Program-made: the position numbers and the translations under genes
Notes under the pieces: model-generated
Told to the model about the DNA's origin: nothing
Seen by the model: the letters and a program-made list of their open reading frames with translations, nothing else
Databases searched by the model: none
Shown here: positions 22,597 to 35,200 of the stretch, piece after piece
How positions within the stretch are numbered: the first letter of the stretch is position 1
Layout of the letters: each line of letters begins with the position of its first letter
NCBI GenBank assembly: GCA_029582165.1
Contig: CM055888.1
Span: 14,903,001-14,967,000, forward strand
DNA: 64,000 nt
Reading direction: 5' to 3'
Source of the DNA: Portulaca oleracea
Taxonomy: Eukaryota > Streptophyta > Magnoliopsida > Caryophyllales > Portulacaceae

Positions 22597-23849
22597 ATGG
22601 TAAGGACCAAAAATCCAAGCTTCTCCAAACCCCTGTCGGGCGATGACCATAGAGCCGGAGGGAGCCAGAAGTGAAAAGCTACAGCAGCCAAGAAGGAAAA
22701 ACAGAAGGCTACGCCTTCTCGGGATTCAAGGACCTCGAACCCCTTCAACTTCGAGGGGAGATCAAGAAGAGGTATGACTCTCTTTCCCAAAGAGCCCTCA
22801 TCCCCACTAAATACATGTGTGAACCCTTCTTGCGTAATTGTGACATGTTGGATGATGTGATGTCGATGTTAGGACGTTGTCATATGACCAACAAAGTTAG
22901 GCTCGACGAGCTGACTTTTAGGTGGATCACTCTAGAGTTCTTGTCTACCCTTGTAGTGAACCTCCAAGGGACGGATGGGTGTATACGTTTCCAGCTTCTT
23001 GGTGTGGAGAGGACAATGACTGTGTCCGAGTTTTCCTGTGCCTTTGGCTTACCTGAACGTACGTGTCGGGATTCGTCCCTCATACCTATAGAGTGGGATG
23101 GAAAAGGTTTCTTTTATAGGATTTCTAGCTTTGACAACTGGAACCCTAGCAAAACACCTTCGTCCCTAATTAGGAACCCCGTTATGAGGTATGTTCACCG
23201 CATCCTCTCTTGCGGTATCTTCGGCAGACCCGGTAGCTCAAATAAAGCTACCCGGGCTGATTGCTACATGTTATACGCCATGCTCGATGCCGACACACAC
23301 GCCGACCCAGCAGTTATGCTTGATCATCACCTTTCGAGTGTCGCTACCTCATCCAACAAGGGCATTTCCATAGAGGATTTTATCACACACTTAGCGCGCC
23401 AATTCAGCTTTAGACCGCCTAGGAACCCCACTAACCTTGTCCCGGGTAGCATGATTTTGGATGGAGAGCAATGTAATTCTTTTGGTTTGTGCAAATTCGA
23501 TAAAGACTCGCGTTGTCTTTGGGTTTATCCCAACAACGCTAGGTTTCCCATCCCTCACCCTCACATCTCACCTCAAGTTGTTGAGAACCTACTTTGGATG
23601 CCACCTTTCCCTGAATTTGATCCCGAGCCTGAGCCCAAAATTCACCCTGACCCTCAACCCGAGCAACCTCATGTAGACTATGAGGCGCGCCTTAGTGACC
23701 TCCAGACTTCCATTGACCAGACCCAGCACCGTGTTAACGAGTTGCGGGAGAATTTTGCTGAGTATAGGTGTCAGTCTGACTTCTTTTTCGACCGTCTTGA
23801 CGAGTCGATCACCAACCTCACCGACCTTATCCAGGCCATGTTTGATTAA
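22597..23849 (+). pseudogene. Athila env-like reading frame (ATHILA ORF-1 type)
   Basis: This occupies the env position of Athila elements; the function is unknown and the link to a real envelope protein is by position only. The long frame (to TAA at 23847) reads RYDSLSQRALIPTKY, DELTFRWITLEFLSTLVVN, RTMTVSEFSCAFGLPER, a Pro/Glu-rich stretch at about residues 305-335, and a C-terminal heptad-like helix (LSDLQTSIDQTQHRVNELRE). I see no signal peptide or membrane segment. No ATG opens the long frame; the codon at its left limit is GTG. ATG 22597 opens a different frame (MVRTKNPSFSKPLS) that stops at 22672, and the usual N-terminus appears split over frames up to about 22755. So the N-terminus is frameshifted. 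Confidence 0.65.
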
Positions 23850-26032
23850 TCCTTGCCACCGCCACCAGGACCGAGCCATACCAACCCTTCCCCACCGACC
23901 GAGGATCCTTGATCCTTGCTTGTCCTTACCCTTCACCGTTGTCTTCTGCATTGACGACAATGCAACGTTTAAGCATGGGGGGGGGGGTTGAATATTTTAC
24001 TCTTGTGAATATTTCTCCCTGTTTCTCTATTTTTTGTTTATTTTCGTCTTTCTTTTTCTTGTTTCATGCCTATTTTTCAAATTTTAAGTGTGATTTTCTT
24101 ATTTTTGTGTGTTTCTTTTATTTGCTTGCTCTAAGTTTAGTGTGCTTTCTAGTTTTTAGCTTGATTGTTTTCATTTATTTGAGCTTTTAGTTGTGTGTTT
24201 TCTTTAGTTGATCTTTGTTTTTCTTTCTAGCTTTCTTAAGTTTTTCTTATAGTTTTTAAAATTGCATCCACCTAGATTGCATTAGCGAGTAGCATATAGA
24301 TTTTTCTTTTATTTCTTTTCTTAGTTTGTTTCTTTTTCTTTCTTTTGCATTCACTTTACTCAAAAATCCAAAAAAAAATCAAAAAATTAGGGGAAAAAAC
24401 CAAAAAATCAGAAAAGACTAGAAAAAAAAAAGGATAGGACTAGGATTAAAATCGGAAACACCTTCGGTGATGATTTGTAAACCCTTCTTACTTTCAGTTT
24501 AGCTTGCTTCGCTTAGAAAAGTCTGGATGAGATCTCAAAAGTATTTGAAACATTTTCCTTAAAATCTTCTGATTTTGAGATAAGTTACGAAAGTTGTATT
24601 TGACTACTTTGACTATCTTAGAAAGTATAAATATGCGTGCCACAAATCTTTCGGCTTAGATTAGTTGATTGAGCCCCATCCCGTGAGTCCACATTGCCTA
24701 AATTATGAATTGATCACTTTTATCAATTCTTTGATTTCCTGAGTGACTCCACCATCAGTTGCATCTCTAGAACTTGCTTTGCATCTTGCTTGAGATTACA
24801 TATTTGCATTGCACGCTGTGACAAAGTGATTAAGGCATTCGTTTTTTTTATTTCGTTAAACTACATAGCCAAATAGCCTTCCTTACATTATATTTACCGT
24901 TCTTTTTGCCCCGCCTAGCCTTTGTTTATCCTTCTTTTATGATTGAACCCTGACAATACAAGCCTTGGCCTATATAGTATTCCTTATCCCTTTTCCCTGC
25001 TTGGTTGAGTGACAGTTTATCATTTTTTTGGAAGGAACAATTGGTTTGGTGTGTTTCGGACGGAATGTGAAGTTTTGGGAAGTTTTGTACTTGTTGATTC
25101 AAGTTGGGGGAAACCTAAAGTCCCACCTTTCGAATAATTGGTGTTTGGTTATGTTGTTCATACATTATATTGAGGTCAAAGTTATAATTCCATGATTTTC
25201 TTCCCTCCGATCACCCACCAAAAAGAGAAAAAAAAATAAAGAGAAGTATAAAATTTAAAAAAAAAGGAGAAAAAGAGTTCCAAAAGAAAAGGGTGATCAG
25301 GGAGATTCCATTTGAAATTCTTAAAAGTTTTGACCTGGTTGTACTCAATTGAGATTTTAATATTGATGAGGGTGAAAGGTGAAATTCCTTGCATGCATTA
25401 AACAAGAAGGTGAGTTGAGAGTGTTATACTCGTTGAAAATCAATCCAAGCATGGCTCTTAGCTCCTCATTCCCAAATTTTACCGCTCCTTTCCCCTAACC
25501 TAAGCCTCATTACAACCCGGAAAAGTTCTTTTGATTGTCACTTGTGCATTGCATACCAGTAGTGAAGAGCAAGGTTCTTACCAAGCTTATGGTAGTTTGT
25601 TTCTCTTGGTCTGTGTATGAGAAAAACCCACATACATATTCAAATTTTAGTGATTGAGTGTTCTTATTATTTCCTATGTGAGGTTTGCTCTTTTTGACTG
25701 ACTTACGTCCATAACTAACCGCGCATATTTGCATTATTCTTGAAACTGTTGGCGGATTTGTGCATTCTAAGTACTTGTTCTCTCCTTTTTGGTTTCAAAA
25801 ATTTCTTCCTTTCTCTTTTGAATTGAGATTTGATCTTGTCCAGACTGATCTTTGTGCTTGCTTGTTGAATTGATGTGTTCGAATGGTTAGCCTGAGGGGG
25901 TGTTAAAATTTTGTTCTTGTACCCCTATCGAAAACTCTTTCTGTTTCTTTTTCTTCTTAAGTACTGTTTTCCCTGTTTGAGCCCTAATCCTGCTGTGTTC
26001 AATTTTGACTTGCTTGGGGACAAGAAAGAGCT
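23850..26032 (+). other. Long 3' untranslated region of the Athila element
   Basis: Non-coding, T-rich then A-rich (24360-24445). It holds an 11-G run after AAGCAT at 23971-23987. Open frames on either strand here look like chance. This long region between env-like and 3' LTR is normal for Athila. Confidence 0.7.
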
Positions 26033-26047
26033 AAGCATGGGGGGATT
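26033..26047 (+). other. Athila polypurine tract
   Basis: AAGCATGGGGGGATT abuts the LTR start TGATAAG at 26048. It primes plus-strand DNA synthesis. The upstream wording GACTTGCTTGGGGACAAG (26007-26024) is typical of Athila/Tat 3' ends. Confidence 0.85.
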
Positions 26048-28375
26048 TGATAAGTCGTTTTTATATAGAGTTTTTAGGGCTCAAAACATGTCAATTTCAT
26101 GCTTTTTATATCCGAAATCCTGTATTTTTATGTCAATTTCTGTGATTTATACGCTTGTTGCAAGATTTGTGTGTTTTGTAGGAATTAATGAAATTATATC
26201 AAAAAGCATGAAAAGTTGAAGGAAAAATTGGAAAAATCAAAGAAAATAAAAAAAAAAGAGTTGAAGAAGAAGAAAGGAAAGAAGAGGAAGCGGCCCAACT
26301 CCGCCATGGCCCAGCCCATCCTAGAACGGAGCAACAAGGCGCGGCCAGCGTTCTCAAAACGCGGCCACCTCGTCCAGAGACTTGAGAAAACGAGATATTA
26401 CAAAACATAAGCGGTGCTTTTTGGGCGCTGCCAGCGCCAAGACACGGAGAAATCCCAATTTTGTACTAAACGCGGCCAACATTTTGTGCCCTAATCCGGT
26501 ACTATATAAAGGGTTCAAGTCTGCCATTTTCGAGGAATCGGAAATTAATTAGTCTTTGCGGTAGTTTTAGACGAGAGTTTAGAGAGCTTTTTAGGGTAGA
26601 TTTTAGATAGTTTCTTTCCGGTTAATTCTCAAACATTGTTATTAGCTTACATTGTTGCTTGTGATCGAAGAACACGAAAGAGATCGATTCGGGTGACACG
26701 AAGAGATCGATTCCACAAATTCGAACACGGATATTTCTATTTAGTTTCATGTTTTTTTGTTATTATTTAGTTTTTGCAATGCTCAATTTCAGTAATATGA
26801 GTAGCTAATTTCCTTTGTTTGGGGGATAAACTCAATGTCTCTTTGTTGAATTTGAATACAGTCTCGGTGTTAGGTTATCCTTTTATTCGTTTAATCTGCG
26901 TATATTGTATGTCATGGTAAAATCTGGCTAACCTCCTTTTACTTGGTTTTAGATTCTTGACAACAGAACGAAAGTTTGAGTCTTGAATTGTAGACCTGTG
27001 CAAATGAGCGATTGCCCACTGGACCTTTGTGAATGGGCCACAAAAAATGGGCTCTGCCCGTTTAAGTTGTAAACAGGTCGGGCTCTTAACGGGCACATTA
27101 TTTAATTAAATTCGTGGGCCCCCGCAGGCCGAATTTGGGCCTGAAAATAATTAGAACGAGTCAGTAACCACTCTCCAGCCAAGTCATTCTCGGCAATACT
27201 ACCTGGTCACTAGGGTTTGAAAACAAAATTCTCGGCAGTACTCTCTCTAGGGTTCCGCTAGGTTCCGCCATCACCACCAACCCTCCACCACTACTGCAAT
27301 CTCCGGCGAACTGCTTCTACAAAGGCTTCCCCACCTTCAGCACAACCGGGTACTCTCTCTCTCTCCCTCTCTCTCTCATGTACAATCTTTGGGTTTTTAG
27401 GGTTTGAATTTTGGTTTAGCAGTCAATTCCTTCGTCTTCTCTCTCTCTCTCTCTCTCTCTCTATCTCCATCGTTGCGGCTTCTTCAGCGGCGGCGCGTGG
27501 GATTCAGTCTCCGGCATAGCACGGTGAGGGCAATGGCAGCGGTGACGACGGAGGGGGAAGACATGAGGACGAAGGGGGAAGACATTCAACCTAGCCCACT
27601 CTCCCCTCTTTTTCCTTGAAGATGAAGCCAAAAGCAACGAATCCCAGATTCCCAGTAGAGTTTGGATGTCAAATTTCTTAGGTTTTAGTTAAGTCAAGTA
27701 GTCAAGTCAGAATCTTTCTTGGGTTTTAGTTGTTTGGATGTCATTATGTCAAGTTTGGATTTCAAATTTTCAGCCAGCCGACTTGTAATTTGTATACATA
27801 CTCCTTTCATCATTTGTACTGAGTAGATTATAGTGGGCATGTTGAATCAATCAATACTTTTATTTGGTCAATTGTTTTTGTTTAGACTTTAGACCATTCC
27901 AAGTTTTAGATTGGTAAAAATGTTTTTACACATGAATTTGGAGTTTTCACTTGTTATGCAACCCCCTTTAGGCCTTCAGTGTTCACATCAACAAAACTTT
28001 CAGTACCACAATTGTCATCTAAATACGTGCATATGGTATATATAACAAAGATAAAGTACAATTTACTCATAGTTTGCCAACGTCTCGTGCAGTGAATCTC
28101 AACCGGCCTGTTGACACACACACATGTATACAGAAGCTTGGCCCGAACCCGACCCAGCGTGTTTAGGGCCCGTTAATACCCAACCTACTTGGACCCAATA
28201 AAAAATGTCTTGGGTCGCCCCGGCCCGACCCGTTAGTGGCTGGCCCGAATCCGGCCCGGCCCGGCCCATTGCCCACCCCTATTGAATTGGAAAAGCGTAG
28301 ATTGAATAGGTTTAGAAAATAGTTAGAAATAATGATTCTTGTCTAGGGTCAATTTATAATCAGTTCTTTATCTTT
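26048..28375 (+). repeat. Athila 3' LTR, split by a hAT and truncated
   Basis: It aligns with 14598-15650 (TATA box at 26503). It is interrupted by the hAT at 26991-28281 and resumes at GAAAAGCGTAGATTGAATAG. It stops matching the 5' LTR at about 28375, so about 380 bp of the right end is missing. It also lacks one of the GCCAGCG repeats present in the 5' LTR. Confidence 0.88.
26983..28289. mobile_element. hAT-type element 26991-28281 with gene-like cargo, TSD TTGAATTG
   Basis: Perfect 8-bp duplications TTGAATTG (26983-26990, 28282-28289) flank ends TAGACCTGTGCAAA (left) and, inward from the right, TAGGGGTGGGCAATGGGCC. The subterminal sequences are rich in GGGCC/GGCCC, as in many plant hAT elements. 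No transposase was found. The interior (27180-27640) is unusually GC/CT-rich: CT repeats, an AGGGTT-type 5' leader context and a 72-codon frame (27404-27619) with an inner ATG at 27532 (ATGGCAGCGGTGACG). This looks like a captured plant gene fragment, source not identified. Confidence 0.85.
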
Positions 28376-28603
28376 TCTGCGACAAGGAGGTGAAGGACCA
28401 ACAACACTTTTCTGCGACAACATGTCCCCAATACGTGCCGGACCCGACGTATATTCTTAAAGAAGAACCTCGCGAAAAGATCAATCCAGTGGCATATCGG
28501 TTAGAGTTACCCTCTAGCTTAGGGAAGACTCATGACGTTTTTCACATTTCCCAACTCCGAAAATACGTGCCGGACCCGACGTATATTCTTAAAGAAGAAC
28601 CTC
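28372..28603 (+). repeat. Filler duplications at the junction of Athila LTR and gypsy fragment
   Basis: Two exact repeats mark the junction. CTTTTCTGCGACAA occurs at 28372-28385 and 28407-28420. A 41-bp block occurs at 28431-28471 and 28563-28603. The second 41-bp copy is in its proper coding place (YVPDPTYILKEEP); the first is out of place and joined to EKINPVAYR. This is typical of templated end joining. Confidence 0.85.
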
Positions 28604-28785
28604 CGCTGTTAGCCGAAGATCTAACTTTCGAGCAGCAACCAATTCAGATTTTAGATCAGAGGACTAAACGACTACGTTCAAAGGAAGTTCCCTTAGTCAA
28701 AGCGCTATGGGCAAATCAAGACACCTCGGAAGCCACGTGGGAAACCGAGGAAGAAATGAAGGAAGGCCACCCACATCTTTTCTAA
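28474..28785 (+). pseudogene. pol: Chromovirus integrase C-terminus and chromodomain, fragment
   Basis: The frame reads [34 protein letters not shown] (integrase C-terminal region) and a type II-like chromodomain: FEQQPIQILDQRTKRLRSKE, VPLVKALWANQDTSEATWE, ending HPHLF at 28785. Chromodomains of this class are thought to steer integration to heterochromatin. All upstream pol is missing. The following GGGGACGAAACTTTCTTTTAG and G-rich tract (28841-28852) form the polypurine tract before the LTR. Confidence 0.9.
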
Positions 28786-28852
28786 GGTTTTTCCTTCGCG
28801 ATCAATCCAACCGCAAGTTTCGGGGACGAAACTTTCTTTTAGGGGGGGAGGG

Positions 28853-31800
28853 TGTAACAACCCGCCCCAAAATCACGATTAATTAAGTACTAATTACCGT
28901 AATTACTTAAATTGCGTATAAATTTTTCGCACTTTCTAATTATTTATTTTATCGTGTCAAGTCTCGAGGTGAGATGGCAAAGAATATCAAGTTACGGGTT
29001 TATAAACCTTTAAGTTACTCTATTTACTCGTTAAAGTGATTTATATCGAGTTTTACCGTTTACGTTATTTCTTTAACCGGAAAGAGTTTAATTATTCTAC
29101 TTCTTAACGTTTATATTTTATTACCCAAACCTTAATTTATTTGGGTTATATTTATTTTATTTAATCACAAGTAATATTTATGTCCTACTTATTTAATTTT
29201 TCTAATTCAAGTCCTATTTTATTTTAATCAAATTGTTAGCAACTAATTTTATTTAGTACAAACTAATTATTTTAACCCAATGTATTTACAATTACTTAAA
29301 TTAAGTTAAAGTTTCTGATTTAGTTAAGTGTAATTTACTAAGTGTTGTCTTAATTTAATTAGTTTAAGTATATATATTAGTAAGGGGGGTAGGGGGATTC
29401 ATTTTACATCTTTTATTTCTCAAACACCAAACCCACTCCACCCTCTTCCTCTTTCTCACCGCCAGCCACCCCCCTCGCTGCCCTTTCCGCCACCGGCGCT
29501 GAATCCATCACAGCCAGGTGGCCGCCGGCCACCCTCCCCTCTCTCTTGTGTTTTCATCAAATTCTTCCCCAAAGGTAATCTCTCAAACCCCCAATTCAAA
29601 CCCAATTAAACCCTAATCTGAAAATCATGTTCTTTTCATGTTATTGTTGTAATTTCTATCTCTTTTACTCTCTTTATTCATGAATTCAAGTATATAATTG
29701 GATTGGTTAAGTTAAGGTTTCAGAATGTAGTATGTGCATGTGTATTTGGATGAGTTCTTGAGGTTTTCTTGTTGAATTCTTGATGGATATTGTTATAATC
29801 TTGATGCATGTGAGTTTCTTGATAAGTTTCTGAGTATTAAGGGCTGATTATATATGTTAAGATTATCATTTAAGTGTTGTCATGTTTAATTTGGGTGAAT
29901 TAGTGAGGTTTTGGTGCAAGAGTTCAAGAACAAGTCCTTTATGTTGAGTTTATGTTTAATCCATGGTTGCTTGTGGAATTTAAGCTCTTTGATGAGTTAA
30001 CTTTCAAGGTTTAATTCTGGAAATATAGTGGATTATAGCCAAAGTGAAGTTTGGTTGAGAATTAGTATGAATTAAGGGCTAAAAGTATCATTAGAGCTGA
30101 AATTAAGAGCAAAATGGTTTCTGTTTAGTTTCTGGAATTTTACAGAGGTATGAAAGTGGGATTTTAGCCCATATTTTTATTCCATATGATAGCTCAAGGT
30201 GTTAGCTAACTATAGGCTTTGGAATTTCAAATTTATGACATGTATAGACCGAGTTATAGCAAAAACCGTAACCTCACGTTTTTATATACGAATTCTGGAT
30301 CAGTATGTTGAGGGCTGTTTTTCGTCCCTTTGGAGATCTTTCTAGTTTTTGTGGTAAACATGAAAGTTTTAGGTCATATTGCAAGCTTTCCAGAAAGGTA
30401 TAGTTCGTAGTCATCCGATATCGGGAGTATGAGTTATGAGCCCGGGAAGCAGGGCTGTCCAGAATCGAGTTTCTGCCTAGATTGGGTTGTGTAAAATTCC
30501 ATCTTAAGGGTCTTAAATGCTTTCAATAGATGTTTTTAAGATGTGATAAGTTATGAATATATATACCATGACCTTATAGTATAAGTTTAAGAGTGAAAAG
30601 CATGGTTTGAAGACCTAAGTTTGTCCTAAGGTCTCTTTCGTAGAAGTTATAAACTACATATAAGTTCTAAATTCTCTTCTTAAGTTCTAAGCAATGAAAG
30701 CTCAAGGTTTCTGATTTAACCAAGTCTCTCATCTAATTTTATCAACCTCCAAGCTATAAGTAGCTCTAAGGCTTTATTCTCTCACAATTCGACTCAATCT
30801 TTGTCGCTCAACCACATCCTGAAACCGACAATTTATTCACTTTTCGTCATATCTCATCTCAATTGTCACGTCTTTAAACCATCTTCGAGTTCAATGATTT
30901 CCATTCTAATCTCTAATCGTTAAGGGCCATCCTTCATCAATCTAATCCGTCAACCCAAGGTCCAAGTTCATTCACTGATTTCACCTTCCAATTTCTCCAT
31001 TTCTATATCATCTCAACCCGAAAATCCTAAGTTTTCTAAACTCCAGTTTCCGTCCGGGCCCGTTTTGGAGCTCTTCCACTCATTTTTAGCCTTCGGCCCT
31101 GTTGACAAAATTAAAGATCATGATTTTCCCTATTCCGAAATGTACTCTTTTATGTCATTCCGATTTTTCTAACTTATGTTATACTTCAAACTCTATTTTT
31201 ATATAAACCTGAAATTTTATTCCTAAAGCATTTCATTTATATTACTTAGTTTCTAAATTTATGAGTCTAATTTAGAACCTTATTCGGTTCCTCATTTCTA
31301 TTTACTTTCATCTTAGTTGACAAGCTTCCAAAGCCATCTCCAAGCCGAGCTGCGCCGCCAAGATCTTTAGCGTCCCAAGATACGCAAATTGTCCAGCTTT
31401 TACGATCTAAGTTATATTCATGATTCATTCAATTTATGACATGTCAAGCTTTATGTTTTATGATATCATTATGTTCGAAAGTGGACCCATTATATATATT
31501 CTATGTTTATGTTTTAGCTAGTTACGTGAAATGCTAGCCTTTTTGATGCTCCTGATCAGAGTGTCCTAGACTGGCGTTGTCGATCACAGCGGTCACCCAA
31601 TCCAAATCTAGATCGATTTGGGCATGCGCGTGTGTGAGGTGTTTCCACCGATCATATGGGTTCCACGTATTTTCTATATACCTCTATTCTATGTTATTCA
31701 TGTTTATGTTTTATGCACATCATTGCAAGTTATCGTTTTATCCCCTTTTCCCGTTTTCAAAATGAATTTAAATGCCGGCACTAAAACCGTTTTCGAACGG

Positions 31801-32208
31801 TTTACGTGTCGGAGGTTTACGCTTTGAGTGTTTCACTCACTCTTGCGATGTTTTATGGTTTTGTTTTTAGGAGGCTCGAGCTCCCAAGGAAAGGACAAGT
31901 CGGTTCCAAAGTAATTCAAGGCTCTCGAGGTAGTTCTCTAAGGAAATCATCGGTTAGCAAGGGCGAGCAGGATTTCGGAAGTCGTTTTAGTATTTAAGCT
32001 ATGTTTAAGTTTATGTACGTTATCCAAGGATTGTATAAGTTTTATATGTGAAGGTTCTTAAATTAGTAAGTTATCTTGTGGTTTTGGAGTTTCTTTGGTG
32101 TTGTTGCCTTGTCTCTTTTGGGGGACGGCGGTAATGCCTCGACCTAAGGTATTCCGCTGCGCTAGTCACAGGTTTGGGATTTTAAGTATCGTCTTAATCT
32201 TGTGATTA
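28853..32208 (+). repeat. Chromovirus LTR, left palindrome arm
   Basis: It starts TGTAACAACCC after the polypurine tract. A TATA-like TATATATATTA lies near 29368, followed by a C-rich leader and a donor AAAG|GTAATC at 29574. A 63-nt exon-like block lies at 31317-31379 and an acceptor TTTTTAG before 31871. It is related to, but clearly diverged from, LTRs 38637-42037, 48599-51989 and 58541-61917. The last 17 nt or so are missing at the palindrome centre. Confidence 0.88.
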
Positions 32209-35200
32209 GCGCAGCGGAATACCTTAAGTCGAGGCATTACCGCCGTCCCCCAAAAGAGACAAGGCAACAACACCAAAGAAACTCCAAAACTACAAGATAA
32301 CTTACTAATTTAAGAACCTTCACATATAAAACTTATACAACCTCGATAACGCATATAAACTTAAACATAGCTTAAATACTAAAACGACTTTCAAATCTGC
32401 CGCCTTGCTAACCGATGATTTCCTTAGAGAACTACCTCGAGAGCCTTGAATTACTTTGGAACCGACTTGTCCTTTCCTTGGGAGCTCGAGCCTCCTAAAA
32501 ACAAAACCATAAAACATCGCAAGAGTGAGTGGGGAAACACTCAGCACGTAAACCTCCAAAGACGTAAACTGCTCAAAACGGTTTTAGTGCCGACATTTAA
32601 ATTCATTTTGAAAACGGGAAAAGGGGATAAAACGATAACTTGCAATGATGTGCATAAAACATAAACATGAATAACATAGAATAGAGGTATATAGAAAATA
32701 CGTGGAACCCTTATGATCGGTGGAAACACCTCACACGCCGCATGCCCAAATCGATCTAGATTTGATTGGGTGATTACATCGCCGTCTAGACACTGATCAG
32801 GAGCATCAAAAAGGCTAGCACTTCACGTAACTAGCTAAAACATAAACATAGAATATATATAATGGGTCCACTTTCGAACATAATGATATCATAAAACATA
32901 AAGCTTGACATGTCATAAATTGAATGAATCATGAATATAACTTAGATCGTAAAAGTTGGACAATTTATGCACTTGGGACGCTTAAAGATCTTATGATGCC
33001 GGCTTGGAAATGGCTTTGGAAGCTTGTCAACTAAGATGAAAATAAATAGAAATGAGGAACCGAATAAGGTTCTAAATTAGACTCATAAGTTTAGAAACTA
33101 AGTAATATAAATGAAATGCTTTAGGAATAAAATTTCAGGTTTATATAAAAATAGAGTTTGAAGTATAACTTGAGTTAGAAAAATCGGAATGACATAAAAG
33201 AGTACATTTCGGAATAGGGAAAATCATGATCTTTAATTTTGTCAACAGGGCTGAAGGCTAAAAATGAGTGGAAGGGCTCCAAAACGGGCCCGGACAGAAA
33301 CTGGAGTTTAGAAAACTTAGGATTTTCGGGTTGAGATGATATAGAAATGGAGAAATTGGAAGGTGAAATCAGTGAATGAACTTGGACCTTGGGTTGACGG
33401 ATTAGATTGATGAAGGATGGCCCTTAACGATTAGAGATTAGAATGGAAATCATTGAACTCGAAGATGGCTTAAAGACGTGACAATTGAGATGAGATATGA
33501 CGAAAAGTGAATAAATTGTCGGTTTCGGGATGTGGTTGAGCGACAAAGATTGAGTCGAATTGTGAGAGAATAAAGCCTCAGAGCTACTTATAGCTTGGAG
33601 GTTGATAAAATTAGATGAGAGACTTGCTTAAATCAGAAACCTTGAGCTTTCATTGCTTATAACTTAAGAAGAGAATTTAGAACTTATATGTAGTTTATAA
33701 CTTCTACGAAGGAGACCTTAGGACAAACTTAGGTCTTCAAACCATGCTTTTCACTCTTAAACTTATACTATAAGGTCATGATATATATATTCATAACTTA
33801 TCACATCTTAAAAACCTCTATTGAAAGCATTTAAGACCCTTAAGATGGAATTTTACACAACCCAATCTGGGCAGAAACTTGATTCTGGACAGCCCTGCTT
33901 CCCGGGCTCATAACTCATACTCCCGATATCGGATGACTACGAACCATACCTTTCTGGAAAGCTTGCAATATGACCTAAAACTTTCATGTTTACCACAAAA
34001 ACTAGAAAGATCTCCAAAGGGACGAAAAACAGCCCTCAACATACTGATCCAGAATTCGTATATAAAAACGTGAGGTTACGGTTTTTGCTATAACTCGGTC
34101 TATACATGTCGGAAATTCGAAATTCCAAAGCCTATAGTTAGCTAACACCTTGAGCTATCATATGGAATAAAAATATGGGCTAAAATCCCACTTTCATACC
34201 TCTGTAAAATTCCAGAAACTAAACAGAAACCATTTTGCTCTTAATTTCAGCTCTAATGATACTTTTAGCCCTTAATTCATACTAATTCTCAACCAAACTT
34301 CACTTTGGCTATAATCCACTATATTTCCAAAATTAAACCTTGAAAGTTAACTCATCAAAGAGCTTAAATTCCACAAGCAACCATGGATTAAACATAAACT
34401 CAACATAAAGGACTTGTTCTTGAACTCTTGCACCAAAACCTCACTAATTCACCCAAATTAAACATGACAACACTTAAATGATAATCTTAACATATATAAT
34501 CAGCCCTTAATACTCAGAAACTTATCAAGAAACTCACATGCATCAAGATTATAACAATATCCATCAAGAATTCAACAAGAAAACCTCAAGAACTCATCCA
34601 AATACACATGCACATACTCCAAACTCAAACCCTAACTTAACCAATCCAATTATATACATGAATTCATGAATAAAGAGAGTAAAAGAGATAGAAATTACAA
34701 GAATAACATGAAAAGAACATGATTTTCAGATTAGGGTTTAATTGGGTTTGAATTGGGGGTTTGAGAGATTACCTTTGGGGAAGAATTTGATGAAAACACA
34801 AGAGAGAGGGGAGGGTGGCCGGCGGCCACCTTGGCTGGCGGTGGATTCCGGCGCCGGTGGCCGGAAAAGGGCAGCAGAGGGGGGCTGGCTGCACGGCAGT
34901 GAGAAAGAGGGAAGAGGGTGGAGTGGGTTTGGTGTTTGAGAAATAAAAGATGTAAAATGAATCCCCCTACCCCCCTTACTAATATATATACTTAAACTAA
35001 TTAAATTAAGACAACACTTAGTAAATTACACTTAAATAAATCAGAAACTTTAACTGAATTTAAGTAATTGTAAATACATTGGGTTAAAATAATTAGTTTG
35101 TACTAAATAAAATTAGTTGCTAACAATTTGATTAAAATAAAATAGGACTTGAATTAGAAAAATTAAATAAGTAGGACATAAATATTACTTGTGATTAAAT

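Larger units (their letters stand above)
14598..28375 (+). mobile_element. Athila-type Ty3/gypsy element inserted in the copia, right LTR truncated
   Basis: It has an LTR, a tRNA-Asp-type primer site, gag-pol, a long spacer, an env-like frame, a long 3' untranslated part, a polypurine tract and a partial 3' LTR, in the order and size usual for Athila. The length without the hAT insertion is about 12.5 kb. A target duplication cannot be tested because the right LTR lost its last 380 bp or so. Confidence 0.85.

Noticed and set aside
23589..23991. Frames of more than 100 codons overlapping the env-like frame on both strands
   Set aside because: They are shadows of the real frame in Pro-rich coding DNA.
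31577..32729. Several short frames repeated on both strands around the palindrome
   Set aside because: They come from LTR leader sequence, appear twice because of the palindrome, and have no homology.
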